From NCBI RefSeq assembly GCF_017161425.1, contig NZ_CP071057.1, positions 2,915,501 through 2,979,500 of the forward strand: 64,000 nt of DNA, written 5' to 3'. Below, one piece after another: positions 53,707 through 62,448 of this stretch (position 1 is the stretch's first letter; the number at the start of each line of letters is the position of its first letter). The notes below the pieces were generated by a model. It was not told the origin of the DNA. It did not search any database and saw only the letters and a program-made list of their open reading frames with translations. This DNA is from Marinicauda algicola. Lineage in GTDB: Bacteria; Pseudomonadota; Alphaproteobacteria; Caulobacterales; Maricaulaceae. The position numbers and the translations under genes were made by a program.

Positions 53707-54945
53707 CTAGCGTTTCTTCAGGAGTCGTTGTCTGCGACGGCGCACGCGCGCGAAGGGAACGACAGAACCTTCCCGGCGGGCCGGACGTACCAGTTTCTGG
53801 TCGTAAAGCGAAACCCAGGGGAAATCGTTCACCTTCACCGTGTCGACATCGCCGAAGCCGTTGAAGCGGGTGGCCATCGCCGTGCCGTAGGCGCCCAGCA
53901 TGCCGAACTCGATGACATCGCCTTCGCGGATGTCGGCCGGCAGGGTGTAGGGCCCGGGCATGGAATCGATGGAATCGCAGGTCGGCCCGTACAGCCGGTA
54001 CTCGGCCGTCTGCTCGCTGACCTCCCCGCCGGCGCGGTGCACGCGCATCGGGAAGGGCCAGCGCGCGTGGACCATGTCGAACAGCGTGCCGTAGCTGCCG
54101 TCGTTCATGTAGACCGCGTCGCCCTTGACGAGCTCGACCCGGGTCAGGACCGAGACCGCCTCGGCGATCAGCGCCCGGCCGGGCTCGCACCACAGGTCGG
54201 CGTTCTCGAGCACCATCATGTCCTCGAACGCGCTCTCGATCGCGCTGACATAGTCCTCCAGCGGCGGCGGAACGAGGCCGGGATAGACGGACGGGAAGCC
54301 GCCGCCGACATCGACGATGTCCACGGTCACGCCCGCCCGCGCGATCAGGCGCGAGGCTTCCATCATCGCCGCGCGATAGGCGGCCGGGGCCATGCACTGG
54401 CTGCCGACATGGAAGCTGACGCCGAGCTCGGCGGCATGGGCGCGCGCCTTCTTCATCAGCTCCGGCGCGAGCTGCTCGTTGGCGCCGAACTTGCCGGCGA
54501 GCGGCAGGGTCGCGCCGTCATTGGACACGGCGATGCGCACGACCAGGGTGAGGTCGCGGGCGTGATCGGTCTCGGCCAGGATCTTGTCGAGCTCGGCCTC
54601 GCAGTCGAGCACGAAGATGCGCACGCCGTGGTCGTAGTACGCCGTGCGGATCGCATGGCGCGACTTGACCGGGTGCATGAACGCCATCTTCGCGCCGGGA
54701 CAGCGGCGCGAGATCAGCTCCACTTCGGGCAGCGAGGCCACGTCGAAAAAGCGGATCCCTGCCGCGTACAGGGTGTCGATCACCCAGTCCGCGGGGTTGG
54801 CTTTCACAGCGTAGAGAACGTCGCCGGGAAAATTCTTCTGGAACCAGTTCGCTGCGATCGTCAGTCGATCGGGCCGCGCGCAGGCGACCGGGCCTTCAAC
54901 AGGCCGAGAGCGGACCAGGTCCAGGGGCGTATGGTAGTCGTGCAA
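53707..54945 (-). CDS. ornithine/lysine-type PLP decarboxylase (group IV)
   Basis: A 412-residue alanine-racemase-fold decarboxylase making putrescine from ornithine. It has the PLP lysine K48 in YAVKANP, HVGSQC, DVGGGFPSVYPG, and C323-D in GPTCDSIDSM, the interface pair found in ornithine decarboxylase. No suitable ATG starts the frame. TTG at 54945 gives the usual distance to YAVKANP and follows AGGGGG; an ATG at 55032 would add 29 mostly basic residues that do not look like family sequence. A 12-codon leader frame ends one base upstream. The gene is first in an operon with the deoxyhypusine-synthase-like gene. Confidence 0.88.
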   Translation of the reverse strand: MHDYHTPLDLVRSRPVEGPVACARPDRLTIAANWFQKNFPGDVLYAVKANPADWVIDTLYAAGIRFFDVASLPEVELISRRCPGAKMAFMHPVKSRHAIRTAYYDHGVRIFVLDCEAELDKILAETDHARDLTLVVRIAVSNDGATLPLAGKFGANEQLAPELMKKARAHAAELGVSFHVGSQCMAPAAYRAAMMEASRLIARAGVTVDIVDVGGGFPSVYPGLVPPPLEDYVSAIESAFEDMMVLENADLWCEPGRALIAEAVSVLTRVELVKGDAVYMNDGSYGTLFDMVHARWPFPMRVHRAGGEVSEQTAEYRLYGPTCDSIDSMPGPYTLPADIREGDVIEFGMLGAYGTAMATRFNGFGDVDTVKVNDFPWVSLYDQKLVRPARREGSVVPFARVRRRRQRLLKKR

Positions 54946-54946
54946 T

Positions 54947-54985
54947 TCACGAGACCCCCTGTTGGCAGTTAACCCAATCCGGCAT
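54947..54985 (-). CDS. 12-codon leader peptide upstream of ornithine decarboxylase
   Basis: ATG CCG ... TCG TGA encodes MPDWVNCQQGVS. GGAGG sits five bases before the ATG, the best ribosome site in this region. Its TGA ends one base before the proposed TTG start of the decarboxylase. A coupling or attenuation role is likely. Alternatively, a +1 shift at the stop (TCG-T-GAA) would join it to the decarboxylase frame. Confidence 0.55.
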   Translation of the reverse strand: MPDWVNCQQGVS

Positions 54986-55107
54986 CGTCGCCTCCGCCGG
55001 GATCGCGGCAAATAAGGCTTCCTACCTGCCATGTAAAGCGGAATTCCATCCGATTCGGCTCAAATTACATTGCGCCGCCCCGGCTGTCACTCTAGTCCCG
55101 AGGGGCG

Positions 55108-55125
55108 CGGTCACAAAACCGTCGT
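55108..55125 (+). promoter_or_regulatory. Pho box upstream of phnC
   Basis: CGGTCAC-AAAA-CCGTCGT, heptamers four bases apart, 75 bases before the ABC-ATPase ATG. It also lies in the shared divergent region with the decarboxylase leader. Confidence 0.65.
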
Positions 55126-55200
55126 GCGAACGGTCTTTAAATCAAGGCGATGCGGGACGCGGAAGTTCCAACGTGCGGCGCAGGCAGGCATAAAGGCCCC

Positions 55201-56013
55201 ATGGCAGAGGACATCCAGCCCGCACCGGTTGCCCTGGACATGCGCGCCGTCTCCAAGACCTGGCGCGGGGTGGCGGCGCTCGAATCGGTCTCGCTCGAGG
55301 TGGCCCCCGGCGAGATGGTCGCGCTCATCGGTCCCTCGGGCTCGGGCAAGTCGACGCTGCTTCGCATCGCGGCGGGCCTGATCGAGGCCGATCGCGGCTC
55401 GGGCGCGGTCGCCCTGTTCGGCCGGCGCGTGCAGGAGGACGGGCGGCTGTCGCGCGGCGTGCGCCGGGTGCGCGCCCGCGTCGGCTTCATCTTCCAGCAG
55501 TTCAATCTGGTGGGACGCGTCAGCCTCTATGCCAACGTGCTGTTCGGCGCACTCGGGCAGCTGCCGGGCTGGCGCGGCGCGCTGGGGCTGTTTCCCGCCG
55601 AGGTGAGAAAGCGCGCCATGGAGGCGCTCGAGCGCGTCGGCATCGCCGAGCACGCGGGAAAACGCGCCTCCGCGCTCTCGGGCGGTCAGCAGCAGAGGGG
55701 CGCGATCGCGCGCGCGCTGGTGCAGCGCGCCGAGGCGATCTTCGCCGACGAGCCCATCGCCTCGCTCGATCCGGTCAGCGCGCGCCGGGTGATGCAGCTG
55801 CTCGCCCGGCTCAACCGGGAGGACGCGATCACCGTCGTCGTCACGCTGCACCAGGTGGAGTACGCAATGAAGTACTGCCGGCGCGCCATCGCGCTGAAGG
55901 CCGGGCGCATCGCCTATGACGGCCCGATCGGCGCGCTGACGCGCGAGCGCCTGATCGAGATCTATGGCGAGGAATACCGCGACGTCGTCGACGAGGAGGA
56001 GGTGCGCCCGTGA
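55201..56013 (+). CDS. phnC: phosphonate/phosphate ABC transporter ATP-binding protein
   Basis: A 270-residue ABC ATPase with Walker [10 protein letters not shown], the Q-loop FIFQQFNLV, signature LSGGQQQRG, Walker B AIFADEP and H-loop VTLHQ. The FQQFNLV context and the downstream fused PhnD-PhnE gene indicate the PhnC subfamily (phosphonate, phosphite or phosphate uptake). The ATG at 55201 begins the conserved domain region; the frame is open further upstream without family sequence. A Pho box precedes it, and its stop overlaps the next start. Confidence 0.93.
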   Translation: MAEDIQPAPVALDMRAVSKTWRGVAALESVSLEVAPGEMVALIGPSGSGKSTLLRIAAGLIEADRGSGAVALFGRRVQEDGRLSRGVRRVRARVGFIFQQFNLVGRVSLYANVLFGALGQLPGWRGALGLFPAEVRKRAMEALERVGIAEHAGKRASALSGGQQQRGAIARALVQRAEAIFADEPIASLDPVSARRVMQLLARLNREDAITVVVTLHQVEYAMKYCRRAIALKAGRIAYDGPIGALTRERLIEIYGEEYRDVVDEEEVRP

Positions 56014-58013
56014 TGCTTCGCCTCGCCGCCCTCCTCGCGCTGCTGCTCGCCGGCCTCGCCCCCGCCGGGGCGCAGGAGAACGAGCCCCTGGTCTTCTCCG
56101 TGGTCTCCACCGAGCGCAGCGACGTGGTCGCCCGGCTCTGGGAGCCCTTCGTGGCGGACATGGAGGACGGTACCGGCTACGAGATCGAGCTGATCAGCGC
56201 GAGCGACTATGCCGGCGTGATCGAGGCGATGCGCTTCGGCCAGGCCGATTTCGGCTGGTTCTCGAACCTGTCCGGCCTGCAGGCGGTCACGCTCGCCGAC
56301 GCGGAGGTCTTCGCCAAGACCGTCCATGCCAGCGGCGAGCAGGGCTATCGCTCGGTCATCCTGGTGCCTGCGGACAGCGAGATCCGCACGCTGGAGGACC
56401 TGCTCGTGTGCGACCGCTCGCTGAGCTTCGGGCTCGGCGATCCCAATTCGACCTCGGGCACGCTGGTGCCCATGGCCTATGTCTTCGCCCCGCGCGGCAT
56501 CGACCCGCAGACCTGCTTTTCCGAGGTCACCAACGCCAATCACGAACAGAACGCGCTGGCCGTCGCCGGCGGCTTCCTCGACGCGGCCGCGAACAACACG
56601 GTCAATCTCGCCCGGCTTGCCGAGACGCGCCCGCAGGTGCTGGACGATTTCCGCGTGCTGTGGACCTCGCCGCTGATCCCGACCGAGCCGCTGGTCTGGC
56701 GCAAGGACCTTCCCGAACCGGCGAAGAACGCCATCCTCTCCTTCCTGCTGACCTACGGCCATCGCGGCGATGCCGAGCAGCGCACCGAGGAGCAGGCCAT
56801 CCTGCAGTCGCTGCAGCTCTCCGGCTTCCTGCCCGCCACCAACGAGCACCTGCTGCCGACGCGCCGCTTCCAGCTGGTGCGCGATCTGGCGGAGGCCCAG
56901 GCCGATCCCGGCCTCGACGCGGCGAGCCGGGCCCAGCGCCTGGCCGGGATCGAGGCCGATCTCGCCGATCTCGCCGAGGAGGAGCGCCGCGTCGCGGTGC
57001 GCGAGTTCGCCGCCGCGCTCGATCGCGCCCGGGCCCGGATGGAGACCGATCCGGGCGCGGCGCAGGAGGAGATCGAGGCGCTGATCGCCGACTTCCTGCA
57101 GAGCCAGCCCGTCGCCCCGCAGATCCGCCAGCGCGAGATCGCCGGGGACCGGGAGAGCTGGCGGCGCGCTTTCGTCGGCCTTGCCTGCGGGCTCGTCCTT
57201 TTCGCGGTCCTGTTCGTGCGCTCGGCGCCCTCGCGCTACGGGCCGGGCCGGCCGCTGACCGACCGGCTGATCGACGCCGGCGTGTGGTCGGGCCTCTTCG
57301 GTCTCCTGGTCTGGAGCTTCTGGCCGGCGCAGATGTTCAAGCTGCCCCTGCTCGCGGAGAACGCCGACCGGATGGGCGAGTATCTCGCCGGCTTCGCCCG
57401 GCTCGACCTCACCGACTGGGAGCTCTACGCCGAGCAGACGCTGGTGACCGTCCAGATCGCGCTGTGGGGCACGGTGGTCGCCGTGCTGCTCGCCGTGCCC
57501 TTCGGGCTGCTGGCCGCGCGCAACATCGCGCCGGTCTGGATCGTCCAGCCCGTGCGCCGGGTGATGGACCTGTTCCGGGCCATCAACGAGCTCGTCATCG
57601 CCGCGGTGTTCGTGGCGGCCGTGGGGCTCGGCCCCTTCGCCGGTGTGATGGCGCTCGCGGTGCACACCACCGGCGTGCTCGCCAAGCTGTTCTCCGAGGC
57701 GGTCGAGAGCATCGACGAGGGCCCGGTCGAGGGCGTGCGCGCGACCGGGGCGGCGCCGGTCAACGTGGTGGTCTGGGGCGTCATCCCGCAGGTCCTGCCC
57801 CTGTGGGCGAGCTATGCGCTCTACCGCTTCGAGTCCAACACCCGCTCGGCGACGATCCTGGGCCTGATCGGGGCGGGCGGGATCGGCCAGCTGCTGATCG
57901 AGAACATCCGCGCCTTCGAATACGCCAAGACCGCGACCATCCTCCTCATCATCATCGTGGCGGTGGTGCTGGTGGACATGGTGTCGCAGCTTCTGCGCCG
58001 GCGCCTGGTGTGA
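56010..58013 (+). CDS. fused phosphonate-binding protein and permease (PhnD-PhnE)
   Basis: A 667-residue fusion of two transporter subunits that are normally separate. A signal peptide (about 1-21) is followed by a PhnD-type binding domain (about 25-300: [33 protein letters not shown]) and a helical charged linker (about 305-380). The permease starts at about residue 384 and carries the [10 protein letters not shown]...G coupling loop at about 562-580. It starts at GTG 56010 or ATG 56013, overlapping phnC. The binding lobe would be tethered to the membrane on the periplasmic side. The substrate may be phosphate, phosphite or phosphonate. Confidence 0.9.
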   Translation: MMLRLAALLALLLAGLAPAGAQENEPLVFSVVSTERSDVVARLWEPFVADMEDGTGYEIELISASDYAGVIEAMRFGQADFGWFSNLSGLQAVTLADAEVFAKTVHASGEQGYRSVILVPADSEIRTLEDLLVCDRSLSFGLGDPNSTSGTLVPMAYVFAPRGIDPQTCFSEVTNANHEQNALAVAGGFLDAAANNTVNLARLAETRPQVLDDFRVLWTSPLIPTEPLVWRKDLPEPAKNAILSFLLTYGHRGDAEQRTEEQAILQSLQLSGFLPATNEHLLPTRRFQLVRDLAEAQADPGLDAASRAQRLAGIEADLADLAEEERRVAVREFAAALDRARARMETDPGAAQEEIEALIADFLQSQPVAPQIRQREIAGDRESWRRAFVGLACGLVLFAVLFVRSAPSRYGPGRPLTDRLIDAGVWSGLFGLLVWSFWPAQMFKLPLLAENADRMGEYLAGFARLDLTDWELYAEQTLVTVQIALWGTVVAVLLAVPFGLLAARNIAPVWIVQPVRRVMDLFRAINELVIAAVFVAAVGLGPFAGVMALAVHTTGVLAKLFSEAVESIDEGPVEGVRATGAAPVNVVVWGVIPQVLPLWASYALYRFESNTRSATILGLIGAGGIGQLLIENIRAFEYAKTATILLIIIVAVVLVDMVSQLLRRRLV

Positions 58014-58016
58014 GCT

Positions 58017-58067
58017 TCGTCACGAAACCGAGTCCGAAGCATTACCGTTCTGCAAAAGAAGTGTCAC
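58017..58067 (+). promoter_or_regulatory. distal Pho-box-like units before the porin
   Basis: TCGTCAC (58017) with a weaker CCGAGTC (58028), and GTGTCAC (58061), which is in the same 11-base register. The units between are degenerate, so the function is uncertain. Confidence 0.4.
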
Positions 58068-58124
58068 AGTGTGACAGCGGGCAAAGCACCTGATTTCAAT
58101 ACCTTGGCTTGATTTTCCGGCGGC

Positions 58125-58153
58125 GTGTCATAAATCGGCAAAGAAACTGTCGC
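58125..58153 (+). promoter_or_regulatory. middle Pho-box array before the porin
   Basis: GTGTCAT (58125), CGGCAAA (58136) and CTGTCGC (58147) at 11-base spacing. This is the array best placed to drive transcription of the porin: a CCTAGA-like -10 lies about 20 bases downstream, and the ATG is at 58226. Confidence 0.55.
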
Positions 58154-58190
58154 GTTGAGTTCGTGAATTCGTCCTAGAGGGCGGCGCGAA

Positions 58191-58219
58191 ACGTCATTCC
58201 GCTGTCACGAAACGGTGTC
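58191..58219 (+). promoter_or_regulatory. proximal Pho-box array abutting the porin start
   Basis: ACGTCAT (58191), CTGTCAC (58202) and CGGTGTC (58213), 11-base period. The last unit ends six bases before the ATG, too close for a normal promoter; it may block or adjust expression instead. Confidence 0.5.
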
Positions 58220-58225
58220 TCCCCC

Positions 58226-59386
58226 ATGCTTTCCCGACTTCTTTCCGGTGCCGGCCTGCTCGCGCTCGCCTCGGCCGCTTCCGTCGCGCCGGCCCATGCC
58301 GACATCACCCTCGTGGAAGGCAGCGAGACCTCGCCCTCGCTGAACCTCTTCGGGCGGCTGCAATACGATTTCGCGCACTACGACTCCGATACGCGCGGCT
58401 CGGACGAGGGCGTGGAGATGCGCCGCTTCCGGCTCGGCCTCGACGGCGAGGCCGGCGCGGTGTTCTACAAGCTCGAAGGCGATTTCTCCCAAGGCCAGGC
58501 CCGGCTCGCCGACGCCTTCGTCGGGCTCGAGGCCGGCCCGGTCACGCTGCGCGCAGGCCAGTTCAAGACCCCCAACTCGCTCGAGGAGCTGACCTCGAGC
58601 GGCTCGGTCCTGTTCATGGAGCGCGGCCAGACCAACACGCTGTTCGGCCTCGGCCGGCGCGTCGGCGTCATGGCCGAGCATTCCGGCGAGGGCTACGCGC
58701 TGCAGGGCGGAGTCTTCGGCAACGTGGTCAAGGACGATCTCTCGACGGCGCTCGACGGCAGCGAGACGAGTCTGGCCGCCCGGGCCGTCTGGCAACCGGT
58801 GCGCGGCGAGGCGGGAACGCTGCATCTCGCCGCCCATGTGCGCGCCACCGATTACGAGGACGGCAAGCGCTTCTCCACGAAGCCGGCCTCGCGCGAGTTC
58901 GGCCCGATCGCGCGTCTCGACTACCGTGCCGGCTCCGCGCTCGGCGAAGCCGACGACTCCCGGCTTGCCGGCATCGAGGCGCTGTGGCTGTCGGGCCGCT
59001 TCCTCGCGCAGGGCGAGATCATGCGGCTCGATATCGACGGTCCGGCCGGCGATCCCTCGATCACGTCGGGATACGGCGTGCTCGGCTTCATGCTGACCGA
59101 CGATGCGCGCGGCTACAAGGCGAGCAGGGGCGCGCTCGGCGGAGTGGAGCCGAACCGCCCGGTCACCGAGGGCGGGATCGGAGCCTGGCAGGCGAGCCTG
59201 CGCGCCGAGTTCACCGATTTCGACACCGCTCCGGCCGGCGAGCTGTCCACCTATGCCGCGGGCCTAAGCTGGTGGCCGACCGAGGCGACCCGCGTGATGT
59301 TCGAGGCCGGAAGCAGCACGCTTGACGGGGCACTCGGCGATACCGATCTGGACTTCGTGCAGGCTCGTCTGCAGCTCGATTGGTAG
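58226..59386 (+). CDS. OprO/OprP-type phosphate-selective porin
   Basis: A 386-residue outer-membrane beta-barrel protein with a signal peptide (about 1-24, ending APAHA) and the porin O/P pattern. This includes LNLFGRLQYDFAHYD, EMRRFRLGLDGE, LRAGQFKTPNSLEEL and a C-terminal aromatic residue (LQLDW). Members form anion channels specific for phosphate or polyphosphate. It sits between PhnDE and pstS, both phosphate uptake genes, with Pho-box units on either side. No ribosome site is visible; the bases before the ATG read CTCCCCC. Confidence 0.9.
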   Translation: MLSRLLSGAGLLALASAASVAPAHADITLVEGSETSPSLNLFGRLQYDFAHYDSDTRGSDEGVEMRRFRLGLDGEAGAVFYKLEGDFSQGQARLADAFVGLEAGPVTLRAGQFKTPNSLEELTSSGSVLFMERGQTNTLFGLGRRVGVMAEHSGEGYALQGGVFGNVVKDDLSTALDGSETSLAARAVWQPVRGEAGTLHLAAHVRATDYEDGKRFSTKPASREFGPIARLDYRAGSALGEADDSRLAGIEALWLSGRFLAQGEIMRLDIDGPAGDPSITSGYGVLGFMLTDDARGYKASRGALGGVEPNRPVTEGGIGAWQASLRAEFTDFDTAPAGELSTYAAGLSWWPTEATRVMFEAGSSTLDGALGDTDLDFVQARLQLDW

Positions 59387-59437
59387 GTGTCGCAAGGACG
59401 TCATGCGCCGGTCGTCTCTCTGTCACGCCATCGTCGT
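59387..59437 (+). promoter_or_regulatory. five-unit Pho-box array upstream of pstS
   Basis: Heptamers GTGTCGC, ACGTCAT, CGGTCGT, CTGTCAC and TCGTCGT begin at 59387, 59398, 59409, 59420 and 59431, every 11 bases. The first follows the porin stop directly. The ATG of pstS is 64 bases downstream of the last. Confidence 0.8.
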
Positions 59438-59500
59438 AAAACTTCGATACGGCTCACCTCATCACCCGGGTCTGTCATCCCAGGACAATTGGAACTCAGA

Positions 59501-60643
59501 ATGAAAAAGCTTCTCTCCCTGACCGCGGCCGCGGCCGTTCTCGCCGCCGCAGGCGTCGCCGGCGCCAGCGCGATCCAGAGCCGCGAGGTGCTGCGCATCG
59601 TCGGCTCCTCGACCGTCTTCCCGTTCACCACGGCGGTGGCCGAGAATTTCGGTGCCAAGACGCGCTATGCGACGCCGGTCGTGGAGTCCACCGGAACGGG
59701 CGGGGGCATGAACCTGTTCTGCGCCGGTGTCGGCATGAGCCATCCCGACATCACCGGCGCCTCGCGCCGCATGAAGGTGAGCGAGTACCGGCGCTGCCAG
59801 GACAATGGCGTGACCGACATCACCGAGATCATGATCGGCTTCGACGGCATCGTCATCGGCAATGCGATCCAGTCGCCGCAGGCCGAGCTGGACCGCCGGT
59901 CGCTCTATCTGGCGCTCGCCGCGGAGATTCCGGCGCCGGTCGATGCGCAGGGCAACGCGCTCGTGACCGAGTCCGGCGCGCTGCTGCCGGGCGCCAGCTT
60001 CTCCCAGGTCGCCGGCTACAGCTGCGAGACGATCGTGGCGAACCCGCACACGCGCTGGTCCGACATCGACCCGGCCCTGCCGAACGTGACCATCGAGGTC
60101 TACGGCCCGCCGCCGACCTCGGGCACGCGCGACGCGTTCGTCGAGCTCGCCATGCACTACGGCGCCGAGGAGGTCGACTGCCTCCACGAGATGGCCGCGT
60201 CCGACGGGGACCGCTTCGAGGCGATCGCCAGCCGCATCCGCGAGGACGGCCGCTGGATCGACTCCGGGGAGAACGACAACACGATCGTCCAGACCCTCGC
60301 CAACACCCCGACCGCCTTCGGCATCTTCGGCTACTCCTTCCTGGAGCAGAACGCCGACCGGATCCAGGGCGCGACCGTGGGCGGCATCGAGCCGGAATAC
60401 GACGCGATCGCCGAGGGCGAATACCCGATCTCGCGCTCCATGTACGTCTATGTGAAGAACCAGCATGCCGACGTGGTGCCGGGGCTTCGCGAGTACGTGA
60501 CCGAGTTCACCTCCGAAGAGGCCTGGGGTCCGTTCGGCTATCTCGCCGAGCGCGGCCTGATCGCGCTCACCGACACGCACCGCGCCGAAGAGGCCGCCAG
60601 CGCCCGCGCGCTGACGCCGATGGACGGCCCGCCGGTCGAGTAG
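59501..60643 (+). CDS. pstS: periplasmic phosphate-binding protein (PstS family)
   Basis: A 380-residue binding protein with a signal peptide (about 1-22) and phosphate-binding loops VGSSTVFPF, STGTGGGMNLF and SGTRDAFVEL. It is of the PstS/PhoX-like type common in alphaproteobacteria. It delivers phosphate to an ABC permease whose other genes (pstCAB) are not in the window. The start MKKLLSL follows GGAACTCAG and gives the signal peptide. A five-unit Pho array precedes it. It converges with a small minus-strand gene only six bases away. Confidence 0.94.
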   Translation: MKKLLSLTAAAAVLAAAGVAGASAIQSREVLRIVGSSTVFPFTTAVAENFGAKTRYATPVVESTGTGGGMNLFCAGVGMSHPDITGASRRMKVSEYRRCQDNGVTDITEIMIGFDGIVIGNAIQSPQAELDRRSLYLALAAEIPAPVDAQGNALVTESGALLPGASFSQVAGYSCETIVANPHTRWSDIDPALPNVTIEVYGPPPTSGTRDAFVELAMHYGAEEVDCLHEMAASDGDRFEAIASRIREDGRWIDSGENDNTIVQTLANTPTAFGIFGYSFLEQNADRIQGATVGGIEPEYDAIAEGEYPISRSMYVYVKNQHADVVPGLREYVTEFTSEEAWGPFGYLAERGLIALTDTHRAEEAASARALTPMDGPPVE

Positions 60644-60649
60644 GACCGC

Positions 60650-60949
60650 TCACCGCCTGATCGCCGGAAAGCGCAGCGCCAGCCAGACGGCTGCCCAGAC
60701 ATTGCCCAGCACGGGCAGGGGCAGGATGAACAGGAGGGCGAGGCGCTTGTCCGGCTCCAGGAGCCAGATCAGCACCGCCAGGATCGCGAAGCCGAGATAG
60801 AGATCGGCGAGCGTGACCACGCCCCAGGGCCCGGAGACGAGCCAGGCGACGGCCTCGGGAAGGCTCTGGCCGGCGCTTGCCGCCGCCCAGACGATGAGGG
60901 CGGCGAGACTCAGCCCGCCAAGGGCGATGAGGATGCGGACTAGGGCCAT
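60650..60949 (-). CDS. small three-helix membrane protein
   Basis: A 99-residue protein with three hydrophobic segments and the pattern GPWGVVTLADLYLGFAI, then LEPDKR in a loop. It resembles small bacterial members of the DUF1475 group, but I am not certain. Its function is unknown. GGGAG lies upstream of the ATG. It is convergent with pstS and close behind the symporter gene on the same strand (57 bases). Confidence 0.75.
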   Translation of the reverse strand: MALVRILIALGGLSLAALIVWAAASAGQSLPEAVAWLVSGPWGVVTLADLYLGFAILAVLIWLLEPDKRLALLFILPLPVLGNVWAAVWLALRFPAIRR

Positions 60950-61006
60950 GGCGCGCTCCCGGTGCGTTGGACATGCACCGGGATACGCGTTTGCCGCCCT
61001 CCCGGA

Positions 61007-62332
61007 TCAGTCGCGGTCGGCGTCGGCCATTTCCGGCGGGGCGGATTTGGGCTCGTAGGGCACGTCGGCGGGGTGGCGGTAGAGGTCCTCGTCGAGCTCG
61101 CCCTCCCACTTGGCCACGACCGTGGCCACCGTGGCATCTCCGGTGACGTTGAGCGCGGTGCGCGCCATGTCCATGATCCGGTCCACCGGCAGGATGAAGC
61201 CGACGATGATCGCGGTCTGCTCCGGCGTCACGCCGAAGGTCTCAAGAACGATCGCCAGCAGGAAGATCGAGGCCGAGGGGATGCCCGCCGCCCCGATCGA
61301 GACGATCGCCGCCGTGAAGGCGATCATCACGTAGTGGGTGAAGGTCAGGTCGTAGCCGAAGGCCTGCGCCGTGAACAGCGCCAGAATGCCGAGATAGAGC
61401 GCGGTGCCGTCCATGTTGATGGTCGCCCCGAGCGGCAGGACCGAGCCCGCGATGGAGCGCTTCACGCCGAGATTCTCGGTCGCATTGGCGATGGTCACCG
61501 GCAGGGTCGCGCTGGACGACGCCGTGGAATAGGCCACCGCGATCGCGTCGAGCATGCCGCGCACGAAATTCATCACCGGCAGGTTCAGCACGAAGCGGAT
61601 GATGCCGCCATAGACCACGACGGCGTGGGTCAGCAGGCCGAGATAGACCGCCGCGATCAGGATCGCGATGGCGGCCAGCGCCTCCAGCCCCTGGCCGGCC
61701 ACGGTGTGCGCGACCAGAGCGAACACCCCGAACGGCGCGACCTCCATGACGAGATGGGTCACCTTCAGCACCACGTCCGCGGCCTGCGAGAACAGGTCGC
61801 CGACGAGCTTGCCGTCGCGCCCGGCGAGCAGGATGCCGATGCCCAGCAGGATGGCGAAGAAGATGATGGCCAGCACGTCGCCGTCGGCGAGCGAGGCGAC
61901 CGGGTTCTCCGGCACGATCGTGAGCAGGCGCTCCACCAGGGTCGGCGCCTCGGTCGAGACCGGAACGGCATCGGCCGCGCCGAGATCGACGCCCTCGCCG
62001 GGACGGAAGGTGATGCCGTAGATGATGCCGATGACATTGGCGAAGATCGTGGTGACGAAGTAGAGCGCGATCGTCTTCAGGCCGATCGAGCCGAGCTTCT
62101 TGGGATCGCCGAGCGCCACCACGCCGGATACCAGCGTGGTCAGGATCAGCGGCACGATCAGCATGCGGATGAGCCGGATGAAGAGATCGCCGACCGGCTT
62201 GACGTAGGTCTCGAGCCAGGCTGCGGCCTGCTCGCCGCCCATGATCTGCGCGAGCACGGCGCCGAAGATCACGCCCAGGACCAGCGCGCCGAGCACGCGC
62301 TTCCATAGCTGGGTCTTGAACCACCACTTCAT
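61007..62332 (-). CDS. dicarboxylate/glutamate:cation symporter (DAACS family)
   Basis: A 441-residue secondary transporter of the GltP/DctA type. It has about eight helices, the serine-rich re-entrant loop STASSSATLP, the NMDGTAL sodium/proton site, and the second loop GAAGIPSASIFLL. The C-terminal region VGFILPVDRIMDMARTALNVTGD is diagnostic. It imports glutamate or C4-dicarboxylates with protons or sodium; which one is unclear. The C-terminal tail is acidic. Confidence 0.94.
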   Translation of the reverse strand: MKWWFKTQLWKRVLGALVLGVIFGAVLAQIMGGEQAAAWLETYVKPVGDLFIRLIRMLIVPLILTTLVSGVVALGDPKKLGSIGLKTIALYFVTTIFANVIGIIYGITFRPGEGVDLGAADAVPVSTEAPTLVERLLTIVPENPVASLADGDVLAIIFFAILLGIGILLAGRDGKLVGDLFSQAADVVLKVTHLVMEVAPFGVFALVAHTVAGQGLEALAAIAILIAAVYLGLLTHAVVVYGGIIRFVLNLPVMNFVRGMLDAIAVAYSTASSSATLPVTIANATENLGVKRSIAGSVLPLGATINMDGTALYLGILALFTAQAFGYDLTFTHYVMIAFTAAIVSIGAAGIPSASIFLLAIVLETFGVTPEQTAIIVGFILPVDRIMDMARTALNVTGDATVATVVAKWEGELDEDLYRHPADVPYEPKSAPPEMADADRD

Positions 62333-62362
62333 CGACGCCGCTCCCCGCCGCTAAAAACGAAT

Positions 62363-62394
62363 TTGGCCGCGCAGCCTAAGCGCCGCGCGGCCAA
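62363..62394 (-). terminator. terminator after lipoprotein gene
   Basis: A ten-base stem TTGGCCGCGC/GCGCGGCCAA with a 12-base loop; on the minus strand it is followed by ATTCGTTTTT. It serves the lipoprotein gene at 62441-62998. Confidence 0.75.
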
Positions 62395-62415
62395 AATCAA
62401 TCGTGCATGGCTCCA

Positions 62416-62448
62416 GGCCTGCTCCGGGCCTGCTCCGGGCCTATTCCC
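62416..62448. repeat. short 11-bp tandem repeat
   Basis: GGCCTGCTCCG occurs twice in tandem (62416-62437), followed by a diverged third unit (GGCCTATTCCC) that contains the lipoprotein stop codon. Confidence 0.6.
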
